Shown here one piece after another: positions 43,367-52,465 of a stretch of DNA of 64,000 bases. Under the pieces are notes generated by a model that did not search any database, was not told the DNA's origin, and was given only the letters and a program-made list of their open reading frames with translations. Every line of letters begins with the position of its first letter. The first letter of the stretch is position 1. The position numbers were made by a program, and so were the translations under genes. Location of the stretch: contig CAWIHK010000006.1 of assembly GCA_963835935.1 (NCBI GenBank), positions 62,001-126,000 on the forward strand. The letters are read 5' to 3'. The stretch is from CAWIHK01 sp963835935 (GTDB taxonomy: Bacteria > Bacteroidota > Ignavibacteria > UBA10030 > CAVZMI01).

Positions 43367-46300
43367 ATGAAGACAATCACTTATTATTTTTTCTTCTTAA
43401 TAATTATTTCAGCGAGTATCACGAGTGTCTTCGCCCAAAACGAGCCGAGCAACCGAAACTATCGTCGGTATGCCATCATGAATGGCAATCAGGTCATGAC
43501 AGTTTTTGGGAATTGGGGCGTTATCGGCCAGCCTGCAGAAGAAGGATATCGTGGTGCATGGAAATATCCGAACAATGGTTATCTTGGCGATGTGAGTCCG
43601 CTTGTTGGAGCTGAAGTGAGATATGATTCAGCCTATCTAAACAGCGTATGGATTCAAAAACCGAATTCAGTATTTCACTCTGTCGCTACATGTCCGGTTA
43701 ATCGTCCGACTGCATTGACCGATACTGATCCACGAACTGGAAAGTATTGGACGTTCGAACCTGAAGATGGATACTTCAATCCAAATAAAGAAAAAGTAGC
43801 CATGAGTGATGATAAAAATTCATGGCCTTCATTCTGGCCTGATAAAATGCAGGATGTGAATGATCCGGGCTGGCGCGGTTCGTGGAATGGTTACTTCGGA
43901 AAAAATAAACGTAACGCCGATCTTGAAACGTATTTCGTGATGGATGATAATAACGATGAGCGTTTTAATGATCCAGCAAACAACTCCGTCGGTGTTGGGT
44001 TTCAACCGGATTCAACAAATCCGAGCAGGAATGGACTCGGACTAAGAATGAGTGTTCGTGCTTTGCAGTGGGCGCAGTTTCTGGCAAAGGATAATATTTT
44101 CTGGCTGTACGAAATTACGAATACAGGGACAACAAATTATAATCGTGCTGTTTTTGGTATGCTGGTTGGAACCTATGTCGGTGTTACATCGACGGAAGAT
44201 TATGGTGAGTATAAGGATGACTGGTCGTTTTTCGATACAAAAGAAAATATTACATACACCGGTGACATCAAAGGAATTAATGGGGGATGCATGAACAATC
44301 CGCTCTGGCAACCAAATCCGTGCGCTGGAACAGGGCTTGTTGGTTATGCATTTCTCGAAAGCCCAGGCAATCCGTATGATGGAATCGACAACGACGGAGA
44401 TGCCGATTCTTCGCATACAGGATTAAACGCTCCAAGGTTTACTTCTTCGAGTTTTGATTCGACATTGCTCATACCGGGAATGCAAATTGTTTTAATCAGG
44501 GATGATTACAGCCGATATCTTTACACAATTCCTGATTCTGATTCGGTTCGGATCACAACCCGTGGGCTTACGCGTGAGATCTATCCGGGAAAAACATGGG
44601 TGAGTGAAGGAAATGTGCGGCTCGATGGTTCAATCAATCCAAATGCTTACGATGGAGTCGACAACAATTATAACGGCCTGATCGATGAAAATTATTATCT
44701 TCACTACGAACAAGTGAAGAGAACGCCCAATGGAACGGTTCTGTTCGATATTCTACGGCCGGTCGCTTATATAAATTATTTCACCGGTGCGGGCAGCGAT
44801 CCATACAGCATGATAGATGAACGCCGCGATGATAGAATTGACAACAACCTAAACTGGAACGTTATTCATGATGATGTTGGAAGAGATGGTGTCCCGAACA
44901 CGGGCGACTACGGTGAAGGCGATGGTTTGCCTACTTCCGGCTATGATAATGCCGGATTCGATACAGGGCTTCCGGGTGAACCACACATCGATAAAACCGA
45001 TGTGAAGGAATCCGATCAAATTGGTTTGACGAGTTTCTTTTATTTCACTCCTGCACAGAATTTCAAAATGGGAGATAAAGATACGATGTGGATATATCTT
45101 GCTCCAGGTTTCTTCGATGTTCCAAATGTGATTCAGAATGGAAGGCCGGTTGCAGGAGCCGATGGAGATTTTATTTACGGTTCTGGATATTTTCCACTGC
45201 TCACGAAGAAGACCGAACGATTCTCTCTCGCTTTGGTTTATGGTGGGGGTAAGAAACAAGGTTACGATGTTGATGTCGCCGATTTGTTGAAGAACAAAAA
45301 AACGGTACAAAAGATTTATGACGCGAACTACCAATTTCCGCAACCGCCGGATTTGCCGACACTCGCTGCTGTTGCCGGCGACAAGCAAGTCTCACTCTAC
45401 TGGGATCGCGTTGCAGAACAAACGGTCGATCCGCTGCTGCAAACGAAAACATTCGAAGGATATAAACTCTATCGTTCTACAGATCCAACTTTCAACGACA
45501 TACTTACAATAACCGATGGCTCGGGTACGCCTGTTGCATACCAACCATTAAAACAATGGGATTTAATAGACAGCATCAAAGGATACTTCCATACATCGGG
45601 TGATTTGTTTTCCGACATCTCAGGTTTTGCTTACTACCTTGGTAGCGATAATGGAATTGTACACAGTTATGTCGATAGCTCGGTTCAAAACGGAAGAACA
45701 TATTATTACGCGCTGGTCGCATACAATCATGGAGATGAATATTTAGAAATTCTTCCGGCTGAAAATAAAATTAGTATTACGATTGCACCGACAGGAGCAG
45801 TGAGTGTCGGACAAAATTGCGCGGTAGTGGTTCCCAATGCGAAGAGCCTCGACTTCGTGCCTCCACAAAATGGCGTAAGGCTAACTCATACTTCAGGCTC
45901 TGGAACCGGCAGTGCTTATTATAAAGTCGATGATGAGACGAAAATAACCGGCCATCAATACAAGGTTGAATTTCTCGACACGCAGGTAGATGGAATCGAT
46001 AACAATGGGAATGGACTGATCGACCTCGCTGATTCTACCGAGTGGGACAGAAGAACATCAAGTTACAGTGTTCGAGACCTTGTGGATAAAACTGAACAAT
46101 TCATCCTGCTCGATACAACACTTGTTACTATAAGAGGAAGGAATCTTATTTCTGGAACTGTAAGAATTTATAATAGCCAAGGAACACAAATCATCGATTC
46201 ACTACTTAAAATAAATTTGAGAACCGGGCAAATCAGAGCGATGCATTCAGGAAGCTTGCCGAACGGTGAATACACAATTCAGTATCAATATTATCCAGTA

Positions 46301-47233
46301 TATCAGAGCAAGTATATTCAAGGGACTCCCTTCGCCACCGACAGCAAAGACGCCGACGTGTTCGATGGAATTGAATTGGTTTTCAACAATGCATGGAATG
46401 TTGCAAAAGTGGATTCGTTGACAAAATGGATCACCGCATCAAAACTTGGTTATAGAGTGACGATGCTGCCTGCCAATATTTACCAAGACCAACAACCGCT
46501 TGCGGTCGGTTATCCTAAGCCATGCGATTATGAATTTCAATTCGATTCATTGGCAATAATCGATACATCATACAACGATTCGAATTTAGGCGTTGATCCA
46601 ATTCCGACATACTTCAGAATATATAATCGTATTGAAAAGACGTTTATCAAATTTGCTTATAATTATAACACTTTGAAAAGTTTACCAAATCGTGGAAGAT
46701 TGGGGCCGAATGACGACATCTTCCTGTATGAGAAAAATCCAAGAGGCGATAATGGTTACACATGGGAATTATTTTTTAGCTCAAAAGATTCGGTGATAGT
46801 TCCTTACAGCAGTAAGGATACACTTCGGATTGTTACATCAAAACCTTTTGAAGCAGGGGATACACTTTTATTTACCCCCCAAAAACCAACGCAAGACAAA
46901 ACATTAACGGCGAGTTCGTTATCAAAAATACGTGTGGTTCCAAATCCCTATGTTGTTGCCTCGTCACTCGAATCGCCGTTGCCGCCCAGTGTAACCAGCG
47001 GACGTATTCGTCGGATTGATTTCATCCATCTTCCGGCACAGGCAAGGATTTCGATATTTACATCGCGTGGAGATCATGTGATAACGCTCGAACATAATGA
47101 AAATATTGAGGATGGACATGTCTCGTGGGATTTGAAATCAAAAGAAAATCTCGATATCGCTTTCGGAGTGTATTTCTATATAGTAGAATCTCCTGTCGGA
47201 ACTAAGACAGGCAAATTTGCGATTATTAAGTGA
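43367..47233 (+). CDS. large secreted protein of the TonB locus, unknown function
   Basis: 1288 residues with signal sequence (FFFLIIISASITSVFAQ). It has several Ca-binding-like acidic loops (YDGIDNDGDADSSH, YDGVDNNYNGLIDEN, VDGIDNNGNGLIDLAD), an FnIII-like domain near 650-790 (SLYWDRVAEQTVDPLLQTKTF then YKLYRSTDPTF; GRTYYYALVAYNHGDE) and a C-terminal strand module beginning IRVVPNPYVV and ending GTKTGKFAIIK, which looks like a variant secretion/sorting tail. Start is 3 bp after the TonB receptor stop, so translation is coupled. It may be the surface partner that replaces SusD, but this is inference from position. Confidence 0.75.
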   Translation: MKTITYYFFFLIIISASITSVFAQNEPSNRNYRRYAIMNGNQVMTVFGNWGVIGQPAEEGYRGAWKYPNNGYLGDVSPLVGAEVRYDSAYLNSVWIQKPNSVFHSVATCPVNRPTALTDTDPRTGKYWTFEPEDGYFNPNKEKVAMSDDKNSWPSFWPDKMQDVNDPGWRGSWNGYFGKNKRNADLETYFVMDDNNDERFNDPANNSVGVGFQPDSTNPSRNGLGLRMSVRALQWAQFLAKDNIFWLYEITNTGTTNYNRAVFGMLVGTYVGVTSTEDYGEYKDDWSFFDTKENITYTGDIKGINGGCMNNPLWQPNPCAGTGLVGYAFLESPGNPYDGIDNDGDADSSHTGLNAPRFTSSSFDSTLLIPGMQIVLIRDDYSRYLYTIPDSDSVRITTRGLTREIYPGKTWVSEGNVRLDGSINPNAYDGVDNNYNGLIDENYYLHYEQVKRTPNGTVLFDILRPVAYINYFTGAGSDPYSMIDERRDDRIDNNLNWNVIHDDVGRDGVPNTGDYGEGDGLPTSGYDNAGFDTGLPGEPHIDKTDVKESDQIGLTSFFYFTPAQNFKMGDKDTMWIYLAPGFFDVPNVIQNGRPVAGADGDFIYGSGYFPLLTKKTERFSLALVYGGGKKQGYDVDVADLLKNKKTVQKIYDANYQFPQPPDLPTLAAVAGDKQVSLYWDRVAEQTVDPLLQTKTFEGYKLYRSTDPTFNDILTITDGSGTPVAYQPLKQWDLIDSIKGYFHTSGDLFSDISGFAYYLGSDNGIVHSYVDSSVQNGRTYYYALVAYNHGDEYLEILPAENKISITIAPTGAVSVGQNCAVVVPNAKSLDFVPPQNGVRLTHTSGSGTGSAYYKVDDETKITGHQYKVEFLDTQVDGIDNNGNGLIDLADSTEWDRRTSSYSVRDLVDKTEQFILLDTTLVTIRGRNLISGTVRIYNSQGTQIIDSLLKINLRTGQIRAMHSGSLPNGEYTIQYQYYPVYQSKYIQGTPFATDSKDADVFDGIELVFNNAWNVAKVDSLTKWITASKLGYRVTMLPANIYQDQQPLAVGYPKPCDYEFQFDSLAIIDTSYNDSNLGVDPIPTYFRIYNRIEKTFIKFAYNYNTLKSLPNRGRLGPNDDIFLYEKNPRGDNGYTWELFFSSKDSVIVPYSSKDTLRIVTSKPFEAGDTLLFTPQKPTQDKTLTASSLSKIRVVPNPYVVASSLESPLPPSVTSGRIRRIDFIHLPAQARISIFTSRGDHVITLEHNENIEDGHVSWDLKSKENLDIAFGVYFYIVESPVGTKTGKFAIIK

Positions 47234-47245
47234 GCGGAGACAGCC

Positions 47246-48280
47246 ATGATGCACAAGAGATATAAAAAACTCGAAATTATTGCAACCATAGCATGTCTGA
47301 TTTTGTTTATGAGTACTGATACTGTCGCTCAGTCAAAAATCGGGACGACGGCGGCTCAATTTTTAGGTATTCCGGTGGGTGCACGTGCCATATCGATGGG
47401 AGGAATTTCAGTTGCATCTTCAACCGATGTTGGTTCAATATATTTTAATCCTGGGGCATTCTGTCAACAAAAACAATCCGAAGCTCTTTTTTCGACTACA
47501 AATTGGCTTGTCGGTTCGAAACTGCGTTGGCTCGGCGCGATGATGAATTTAGATGGAACAAATGCATTCGGATTGAGTATCACTCAACTCGATTATGGTG
47601 AAGAGGAAGTGACAACGCCAGACTATCCTGACGGGACAGGTGAACGTTGGTCCGCGCAGGATTTTGCCGTGGCGCTATCATATTCAAGAATGTTGACAGA
47701 TCGTTTCTCAATCGGCGGTTCAGCGAAATATATTCAACAATCAATATGGAATGAATCAGCAAGCACATTTGCGTTTGATGTCGGGTTGCTTTATGTAACC
47801 GGTTTCAACGATATGCGCCTTGGAATGTCCATCTCGAATTTTGGCGGCAACATGCGTATGGATGGCCGAGATTTGAGAAAAATAATCAATATCGATCCAA
47901 GCAACGCTGGTTCCAACAAACTCAATGTAGCAAACCTGAATACCGACCCATGGCCGATTCCACTCCTATTTCGAGTTGGCCTAGCGATGGATGTACTGAA
48001 ATCGGAAACCGTCGGACTCACACTCGAAGCCGATGCTCTTCGCCCGAGCGACAATGTGGAAGTGGTAAACCTTGGAGCCGAAGCGACAATAATGAATCAT
48101 GTATGCCTTCGTGCCGGATATAAATCTCTTTTCCAGACTGATTCAGAGGAAGGATTGACTTTAGGCGTCGGATTAAAATATAATGAACCGGGTTCGATGG
48201 GTTTGGAAGTTGATTACGCGTATCAACATTTTGGATTGTTTGGATACTTAAATACATTTGCGCTGGCAGTCTTTTTTTGA
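47246..48280 (+). CDS. PorV/PorQ-family outer-membrane protein
   Basis: 344-residue barrel of the FadL-like PorV/PorQ group. Motifs include GTTAAQFLGIPVGARAISMGG and SSTDVGSIYFNPGAFCQQ at the N-terminus, then repeated FGLSITQLDYG, VALSYSRMLTDRFSIGGSAKYI strands, ending LNTFALAVFF. PorV shuttles T9SS cargo to the attachment complex; placement between T9SS cargo genes suggests a dedicated shuttle for this locus. ATG 47246 or 47249 are equally possible. 12 bp after the previous stop. Confidence 0.85.
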   Translation: MMHKRYKKLEIIATIACLILFMSTDTVAQSKIGTTAAQFLGIPVGARAISMGGISVASSTDVGSIYFNPGAFCQQKQSEALFSTTNWLVGSKLRWLGAMMNLDGTNAFGLSITQLDYGEEEVTTPDYPDGTGERWSAQDFAVALSYSRMLTDRFSIGGSAKYIQQSIWNESASTFAFDVGLLYVTGFNDMRLGMSISNFGGNMRMDGRDLRKIINIDPSNAGSNKLNVANLNTDPWPIPLLFRVGLAMDVLKSETVGLTLEADALRPSDNVEVVNLGAEATIMNHVCLRAGYKSLFQTDSEEGLTLGVGLKYNEPGSMGLEVDYAYQHFGLFGYLNTFALAVFF

Positions 48281-48347
48281 ATTTGTAATGATAAAAGAAA
48301 TATAATTCAAAATCATAAATCTATCGAAGAAGATAGGAGGAGGAGTT

Positions 48348-49490
48348 ATGAAAAAAAAGATTATCACATTTATCATTATGGGTATCGCCATTTTGATTTG
48401 CGGAGTGAATGCACAAACGGTCGATACAGTCACCGTGACATTCCTAATCAATACGGCCACAATTCCGGATACTCTTCAACCCACTTCAACAGTACAAGTT
48501 CGCGGCAGTGAGACACCGTTGACATGGACATATTTAACCGGTGTCCGGGCTGTAAACATTTCAGGAGATTATTGGACTGCGACCGCAAAGTTTCTTCTTA
48601 ATCGCGGCGACACATCGAGATTTCGATACAAGTTCTTTACAAATGTAAAGGATTCTATCACAGCGACTGATGTTGGATGGGAGAACAACCTTAGTGGTAA
48701 TTTGACGATAGACAGCAGCAACCGTGCGCTGAGATTCGGGCCGTACACCGGGAACAAAGACACAACAATTGCTCTTCAATACGCTAATGGAGGAGGAGTT
48801 CAGCCGCAATGGTGGAAGCCGTACGTTCCTTCAGCGGATAGTGTCGCGGTACTCTTCCGTGTAAATATGCAGGGAGATCAAAACTTTTCCGGTACGACGA
48901 TGAAACTCGGCGTTCGCGGGAATGTTGCGCCATTGTCATGGTCAAACACGATCTGGCTTACGCGTGAAAAAAACCACGGCAATACGGGACAAGATGCATA
49001 CGATGGAACGAACTTCTGGTCGGCCTGGGTTAAGTTTCCGAAAACTACGCCTGCTGGTGAAATCGATTATAAGTTCGCAATTCATGCCATTACCGATTCG
49101 GCAAATGCCACTCCGACTTACGAAACTAATATACTCACAGCTTCAGATGTTCAGAATGGTGGAAACCGATTTTTTATGTTCAATCCAACCATGGCAGATT
49201 CGACCCTTGTTTGGAAGTGGTGGCAAAATATGTCGCCTGGTCTATTAAGTTTCCCTGATAAAGTTATCATCACTTTCAAGGCCGATCTCGCAGCAGCAAT
49301 TTCGGCAAATGGTTTCAGTTATTCAGACTCGCTTTTTGTCGAAGCCGGATTTAACAGTAGTGCGGATTCAGTGTACACAACGAAAATGAAACGTGTCGGA
49401 GTATCATCAAAGTATCAGGCTGCCGATACTATAAAAACAAAATTAGGAACTGCGGACACACCAAGAATATCTTTATTACCAATATTATAA
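48348..49490 (+). CDS. secreted carbohydrate-binding-type protein, N-terminal part of frameshifted gene
   Basis: Signal sequence (ITFIIMGIAILICGVNAQ) then at least three beta-sandwich units of the starch-binding E-set/CBM20 kind: VTVTFLINTATIPDTL with FRYKFFTN, VAVLFRVNMQGDQNFSG with IDYKFAIH, and VIITFKADLAAAISAN. Each has the pattern strand, omega loop with Trp, strand. The frame closes at 49490, and the third unit continues in the +1 frame (49435-50442). Presumed role is binding starch at the cell surface for the TonB system, analogous to SusE/F; inference from fold and neighbours. GGAGGAG precedes the start. Confidence 0.75.
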   Translation: MKKKIITFIIMGIAILICGVNAQTVDTVTVTFLINTATIPDTLQPTSTVQVRGSETPLTWTYLTGVRAVNISGDYWTATAKFLLNRGDTSRFRYKFFTNVKDSITATDVGWENNLSGNLTIDSSNRALRFGPYTGNKDTTIALQYANGGGVQPQWWKPYVPSADSVAVLFRVNMQGDQNFSGTTMKLGVRGNVAPLSWSNTIWLTREKNHGNTGQDAYDGTNFWSAWVKFPKTTPAGEIDYKFAIHAITDSANATPTYETNILTASDVQNGGNRFFMFNPTMADSTLVWKWWQNMSPGLLSFPDKVIITFKADLAAAISANGFSYSDSLFVEAGFNSSADSVYTTKMKRVGVSSKYQAADTIKTKLGTADTPRISLLPIL

Positions 49491-50442
49491 AAATACAACT
49501 GGCAGTCAGGACCGGGAAATCTATTATAATTTTGCGGATCCGGGAAACTCAGCAACATCCGAGAAACGGAGATTTTTATTGAATGCAACCCTGCTCTCGG
49601 TACAGGATGTCGTCAATTCAATATCGGATGAACGAAGGATGCCGCTGTTTCCGAACTCTCAGCATCTTTCTAAGACTGTTCTCGTAACCTTCACATGCGA
49701 TGTACGTCCTGCGATTTACGAATTAAAAGCGGGGAAAGCTCTGGTTTCTACAAATATAACAAACTGGACAATTACCGATCCTGACAGCGTTATCATCGAT
49801 GGTGTGTGGATGAATGGTCCTGCAGTCGGTGGTTGGGATATCGGAGGTGCCTGGGGGCCGGATCGCCGGGCGCTTGATTCCTGTAAGATGTGGGATGACG
49901 GAACGCATGGTGATTTGATCGCGGGTGATTCAATCTATGCTTTACAGAGGTCATACGATACATCGGCTATACTCGGGCAGGAATTTAAGTTTGGAATATT
50001 TGGCTGTGACAATGAAGGCGGTTACGGCAACAATCACTATGAAAATATCGATGATGCAAATTCAACATACACTCTCGCTTCGCAATTCGGGAGCATCGAT
50101 CCAGATTTCTATAGTGCGTGGGATTATACACACCATCGTCCGGCAATCACGGCGGTTAATGGGAAAGGAGCGGTTCCTTTTACGTATTCATTGGGGCAGA
50201 ATTATCCAAACCCGTTCAATCCTTCGACAATTATCAATTATGAATTGAAAGAAGCCGGAATTGTTACCATAAAAGTATTCAATCTGTTGGGACAGGTTGT
50301 CAACACTCTGGTTAATGAAAAAGAATCAGCCGGCAAACATTCGGTAAGATTTGATGATTCACGCTTGACAGCCGGTGTATATTTCTATCACATGGCATCG
50401 GGTAATTTTGTTTCTACAAAGAAGATGATTTTGTTGAAATAA
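49435..50442 (+). pseudogene. C-terminal part of the carbohydrate-binding protein with T9SS sorting domain
   Basis: In this frame the sequence reads QYYKNTTGSQDREIYYNFAD and RRFLLNATLLSVQDVVN, the expected continuation of the third unit, then a calcium-loop-like segment (MWDDGTHGDLIAGDSIYALQ) and a sorting domain (YSLGQNYPNPFNPSTIINYEL) ending VSTKKMILLK. No start codon with a signal peptide exists, so this belongs to the gene at 48348; a single-base-class frameshift lies between 49435 and 49490. Confidence 0.75.
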
Positions 50443-50465
50443 AATTACGTATTATTCTATTGATG

Positions 50466-50491
50466 AGGCGGAAAGAGATTTCCGCCTTTCA
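50466..50491 (+). terminator. intrinsic terminator
   Basis: AGGCGGAAA, loop GAGA, TTTCCGCCT then TTCATTT, 23 bp after the stop of the carbohydrate-binding gene. It would end the TonB operon here. Confidence 0.8.
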
Positions 50492-50522
50492 TTTATGTTC
50501 TTCGGGAGTGTCACGGGAAGGA

Positions 50523-50550
50523 ATGGCTTTGCCAGAGTTCTCTCAGAACT
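50523..50550. repeat. short palindromic element (ATGGCTTTGCCAGA family)
   Basis: ATGGCTTTGCCAGA followed by AGTTCT-CTC-AGAACT. The first 14 bases match ATGGCTTCGCCAGA at 58501-58514 with one change, so this is a member of the same dispersed family. Confidence 0.55.
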
Positions 50551-50614
50551 GAAGTGAATAGAAAGACAAAGAACGTTTCATGTGGAATTCGCATACGAAG
50601 GAATTAATCCTTAG

Positions 50615-51790
50615 ATGATAAAAATCGTATACCAAGCGCTTTTAATTTGCCTCTTGATTTTTTCAGGTTATGCGCAATCGGATAATACGAATGAATCGTT
50701 TATAGCACGCGTTGGAAATTCTTTTATCTCCGAACAAGAATTTCTCGAACGATATGAACTTCTTCCCGGACAATACCGGAACCGGCGCAACAACGTGGAA
50801 GAATCGAAGCTCGTTTTTCTTTACTCGATGATCGCCGAAAAACTTCTTGCTCAGGAAGCTTTGGATCATCATCTCAATCAAAATCCGGGATACAACCTAG
50901 CAATGGAAGATATTACAAAGATGCTTGCTCGCGATGAACTCTATCGTGAAGAAGTGGCCGGTAAAGTCGAAGTAAAAAAAACAGAGATTCAAAAAGCATT
51001 GCCGAATGCCAGAAGACAGCTCTCAATTTCATTCTTATACTTCGACGATAGCACGGATGTCGCATTCGTACGAAAACAATTAAAGCGATGTGAAAAATTC
51101 GACAAATTAAAAATTGATTCGTCAATAGCATGCATTCGTGATTCCGTAACACTGAAATGGGGCGAAGCGGAAGCGCCAATTGAAGAAGCCGGTTTCCGTT
51201 TGAAAAAAGGTGAATGCTCGCCTGTCATAAAAGCCTCGACAGGTTATTATATTCTTCACCTGAATTATGAATCACCAAACAATTTTTTTATCGGGATGCA
51301 GCCCGATGTGCTTTACGAACGGGTTGGGACGAAACTCCGGCTTCGAAAGGAGCAAGCCCGGCTGGATGAATATATCCAGAACGTTTTGCATTCGAAAGTT
51401 GGTTTCTCGCTTCCGCATCCGTTCAAAATCGTTGCGCAAACATTAAACTCTGTTTGGAAGAATTCACCCCCATCTTCCGAGCAGATGATAACCGATTCGT
51501 TATTGGTTGTGATGGAAGATCGTTGCCGGTCAATTTTAAATGATTCAATGGTCGTGGTGGATTCGTCATGCTGGACCGTTCGGGATGTGTTATTTAAACT
51601 GAGAGGAAAAATATTCAAGATTGATTCGACTCGAATGACTGGCGTCGCAGCAATGTTGAATTCGCAGATACGTATCCTTGTCCAGCAGGAATTGCTCGCT
51701 CGAGAAGCAATCTCCAGACATTTAGAACAGCAGGGTTCGGCGAAAAAAGAATTAGATATTCTGGCGTCAACAAGTGCTCTCAAAATTTGA
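50615..51790 (+). CDS. peptidyl-prolyl cis-trans isomerase, SurA/PrsA-type (N-terminal part)
   Basis: 391 residues with signal sequence (QALLICLLIFSGYAQ). The SurA_N-like helical part includes VGNSFISEQEFLERYELLPGQYR and LVFLYSMIAEKLLAQEAL; a degenerate parvulin (rotamase) domain follows, ending EEAGFRLKKGECSPVIKASTGYYILHL. The reading frame closes at 51790, overlapping by 17 bp a second frame whose product has the next rotamase domain. A periplasmic chaperone for outer-membrane or T9SS proteins is the likely role. Confidence 0.75.
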   Translation: MIKIVYQALLICLLIFSGYAQSDNTNESFIARVGNSFISEQEFLERYELLPGQYRNRRNNVEESKLVFLYSMIAEKLLAQEALDHHLNQNPGYNLAMEDITKMLARDELYREEVAGKVEVKKTEIQKALPNARRQLSISFLYFDDSTDVAFVRKQLKRCEKFDKLKIDSSIACIRDSVTLKWGEAEAPIEEAGFRLKKGECSPVIKASTGYYILHLNYESPNNFFIGMQPDVLYERVGTKLRLRKEQARLDEYIQNVLHSKVGFSLPHPFKIVAQTLNSVWKNSPPSSEQMITDSLLVVMEDRCRSILNDSMVVVDSSCWTVRDVLFKLRGKIFKIDSTRMTGVAAMLNSQIRILVQQELLAREAISRHLEQQGSAKKELDILASTSALKI

Positions 51791-52439
51791 AGAGATGGAA
51801 ATCCGGAAGAATGTCATACTCTCCGATCAGGAAATATTCCAATATATTTCGGAGACCTCTCGTGACTATCAATTTCCTCAAGTCCGGATCAGGGAATTGC
51901 ACACTCAAAGTCTCGAAATTATGGATCGAGCGTTGAAGGAACTGGATACCGGAGTTTCATTCGAGAATGTCATTCGAAAATATTCGAGCGATAATCAAAC
52001 ATCGGCTCGGGGTGGATTGTCCAATATGTTTTCTATTAATAAACGTCCGCCTATCGGTGTGATGTCGTGGAAGATGAAGGTTGGAGACCGACAGGGACCG
52101 ATTCACTTGAACGATGAATATATCTTTTTTGAACTTGTTAACAAGGAATTGCCGGTAGGATTGAGCGATTCGCTTTTTGAAAAGACAATGCATAATGCGG
52201 CTTCGTCTTTGCTTCCGATCAAACAAAAGAAAATATTGGATGCTTCTATCGCTAAAATAGCGAAGCAGCGAGGTTACGATATTTATTCTGACCGTTTAAA
52301 ATTACTAAAAGTCTCTGATACTCCAATGATGACATTTCGAATTCTAGGATTTGGCGGAAGGATGTTCGCCGCGCCATTTGTTACACGTCTTGTTGATTGG
52401 GTGGAAGTTAAAAATCCGGATGGTGTGGCATTGCCATAA
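51774..52439 (+). CDS. peptidyl-prolyl isomerase (parvulin) domain, probable continuation of upstream gene
   Basis: 221 residues without signal sequence, beginning at GTG 51774 with VLSKFEEMEIRKNV. It contains a parvulin core: IRELHTQSLEIMDRALKELDTGVSF, FENVIRKYSSDNQTSARGGL then VGDRQGPIHLNDEYIFFEL. Because the first protein ends mid-helix and this one starts mid-helix, a single-gene frameshift between 51756 and 51790 is the simplest reading; a coupled overlapping gene is the alternative, but it would lack an export signal. Confidence 0.7.
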   Translation: MLSKFEEMEIRKNVILSDQEIFQYISETSRDYQFPQVRIRELHTQSLEIMDRALKELDTGVSFENVIRKYSSDNQTSARGGLSNMFSINKRPPIGVMSWKMKVGDRQGPIHLNDEYIFFELVNKELPVGLSDSLFEKTMHNAASSLLPIKQKKILDASIAKIAKQRGYDIYSDRLKLLKVSDTPMMTFRILGFGGRMFAAPFVTRLVDWVEVKNPDGVALP

Positions 52440-52465
52440 AAGGAATTAAAAATTAAGAATTAATA

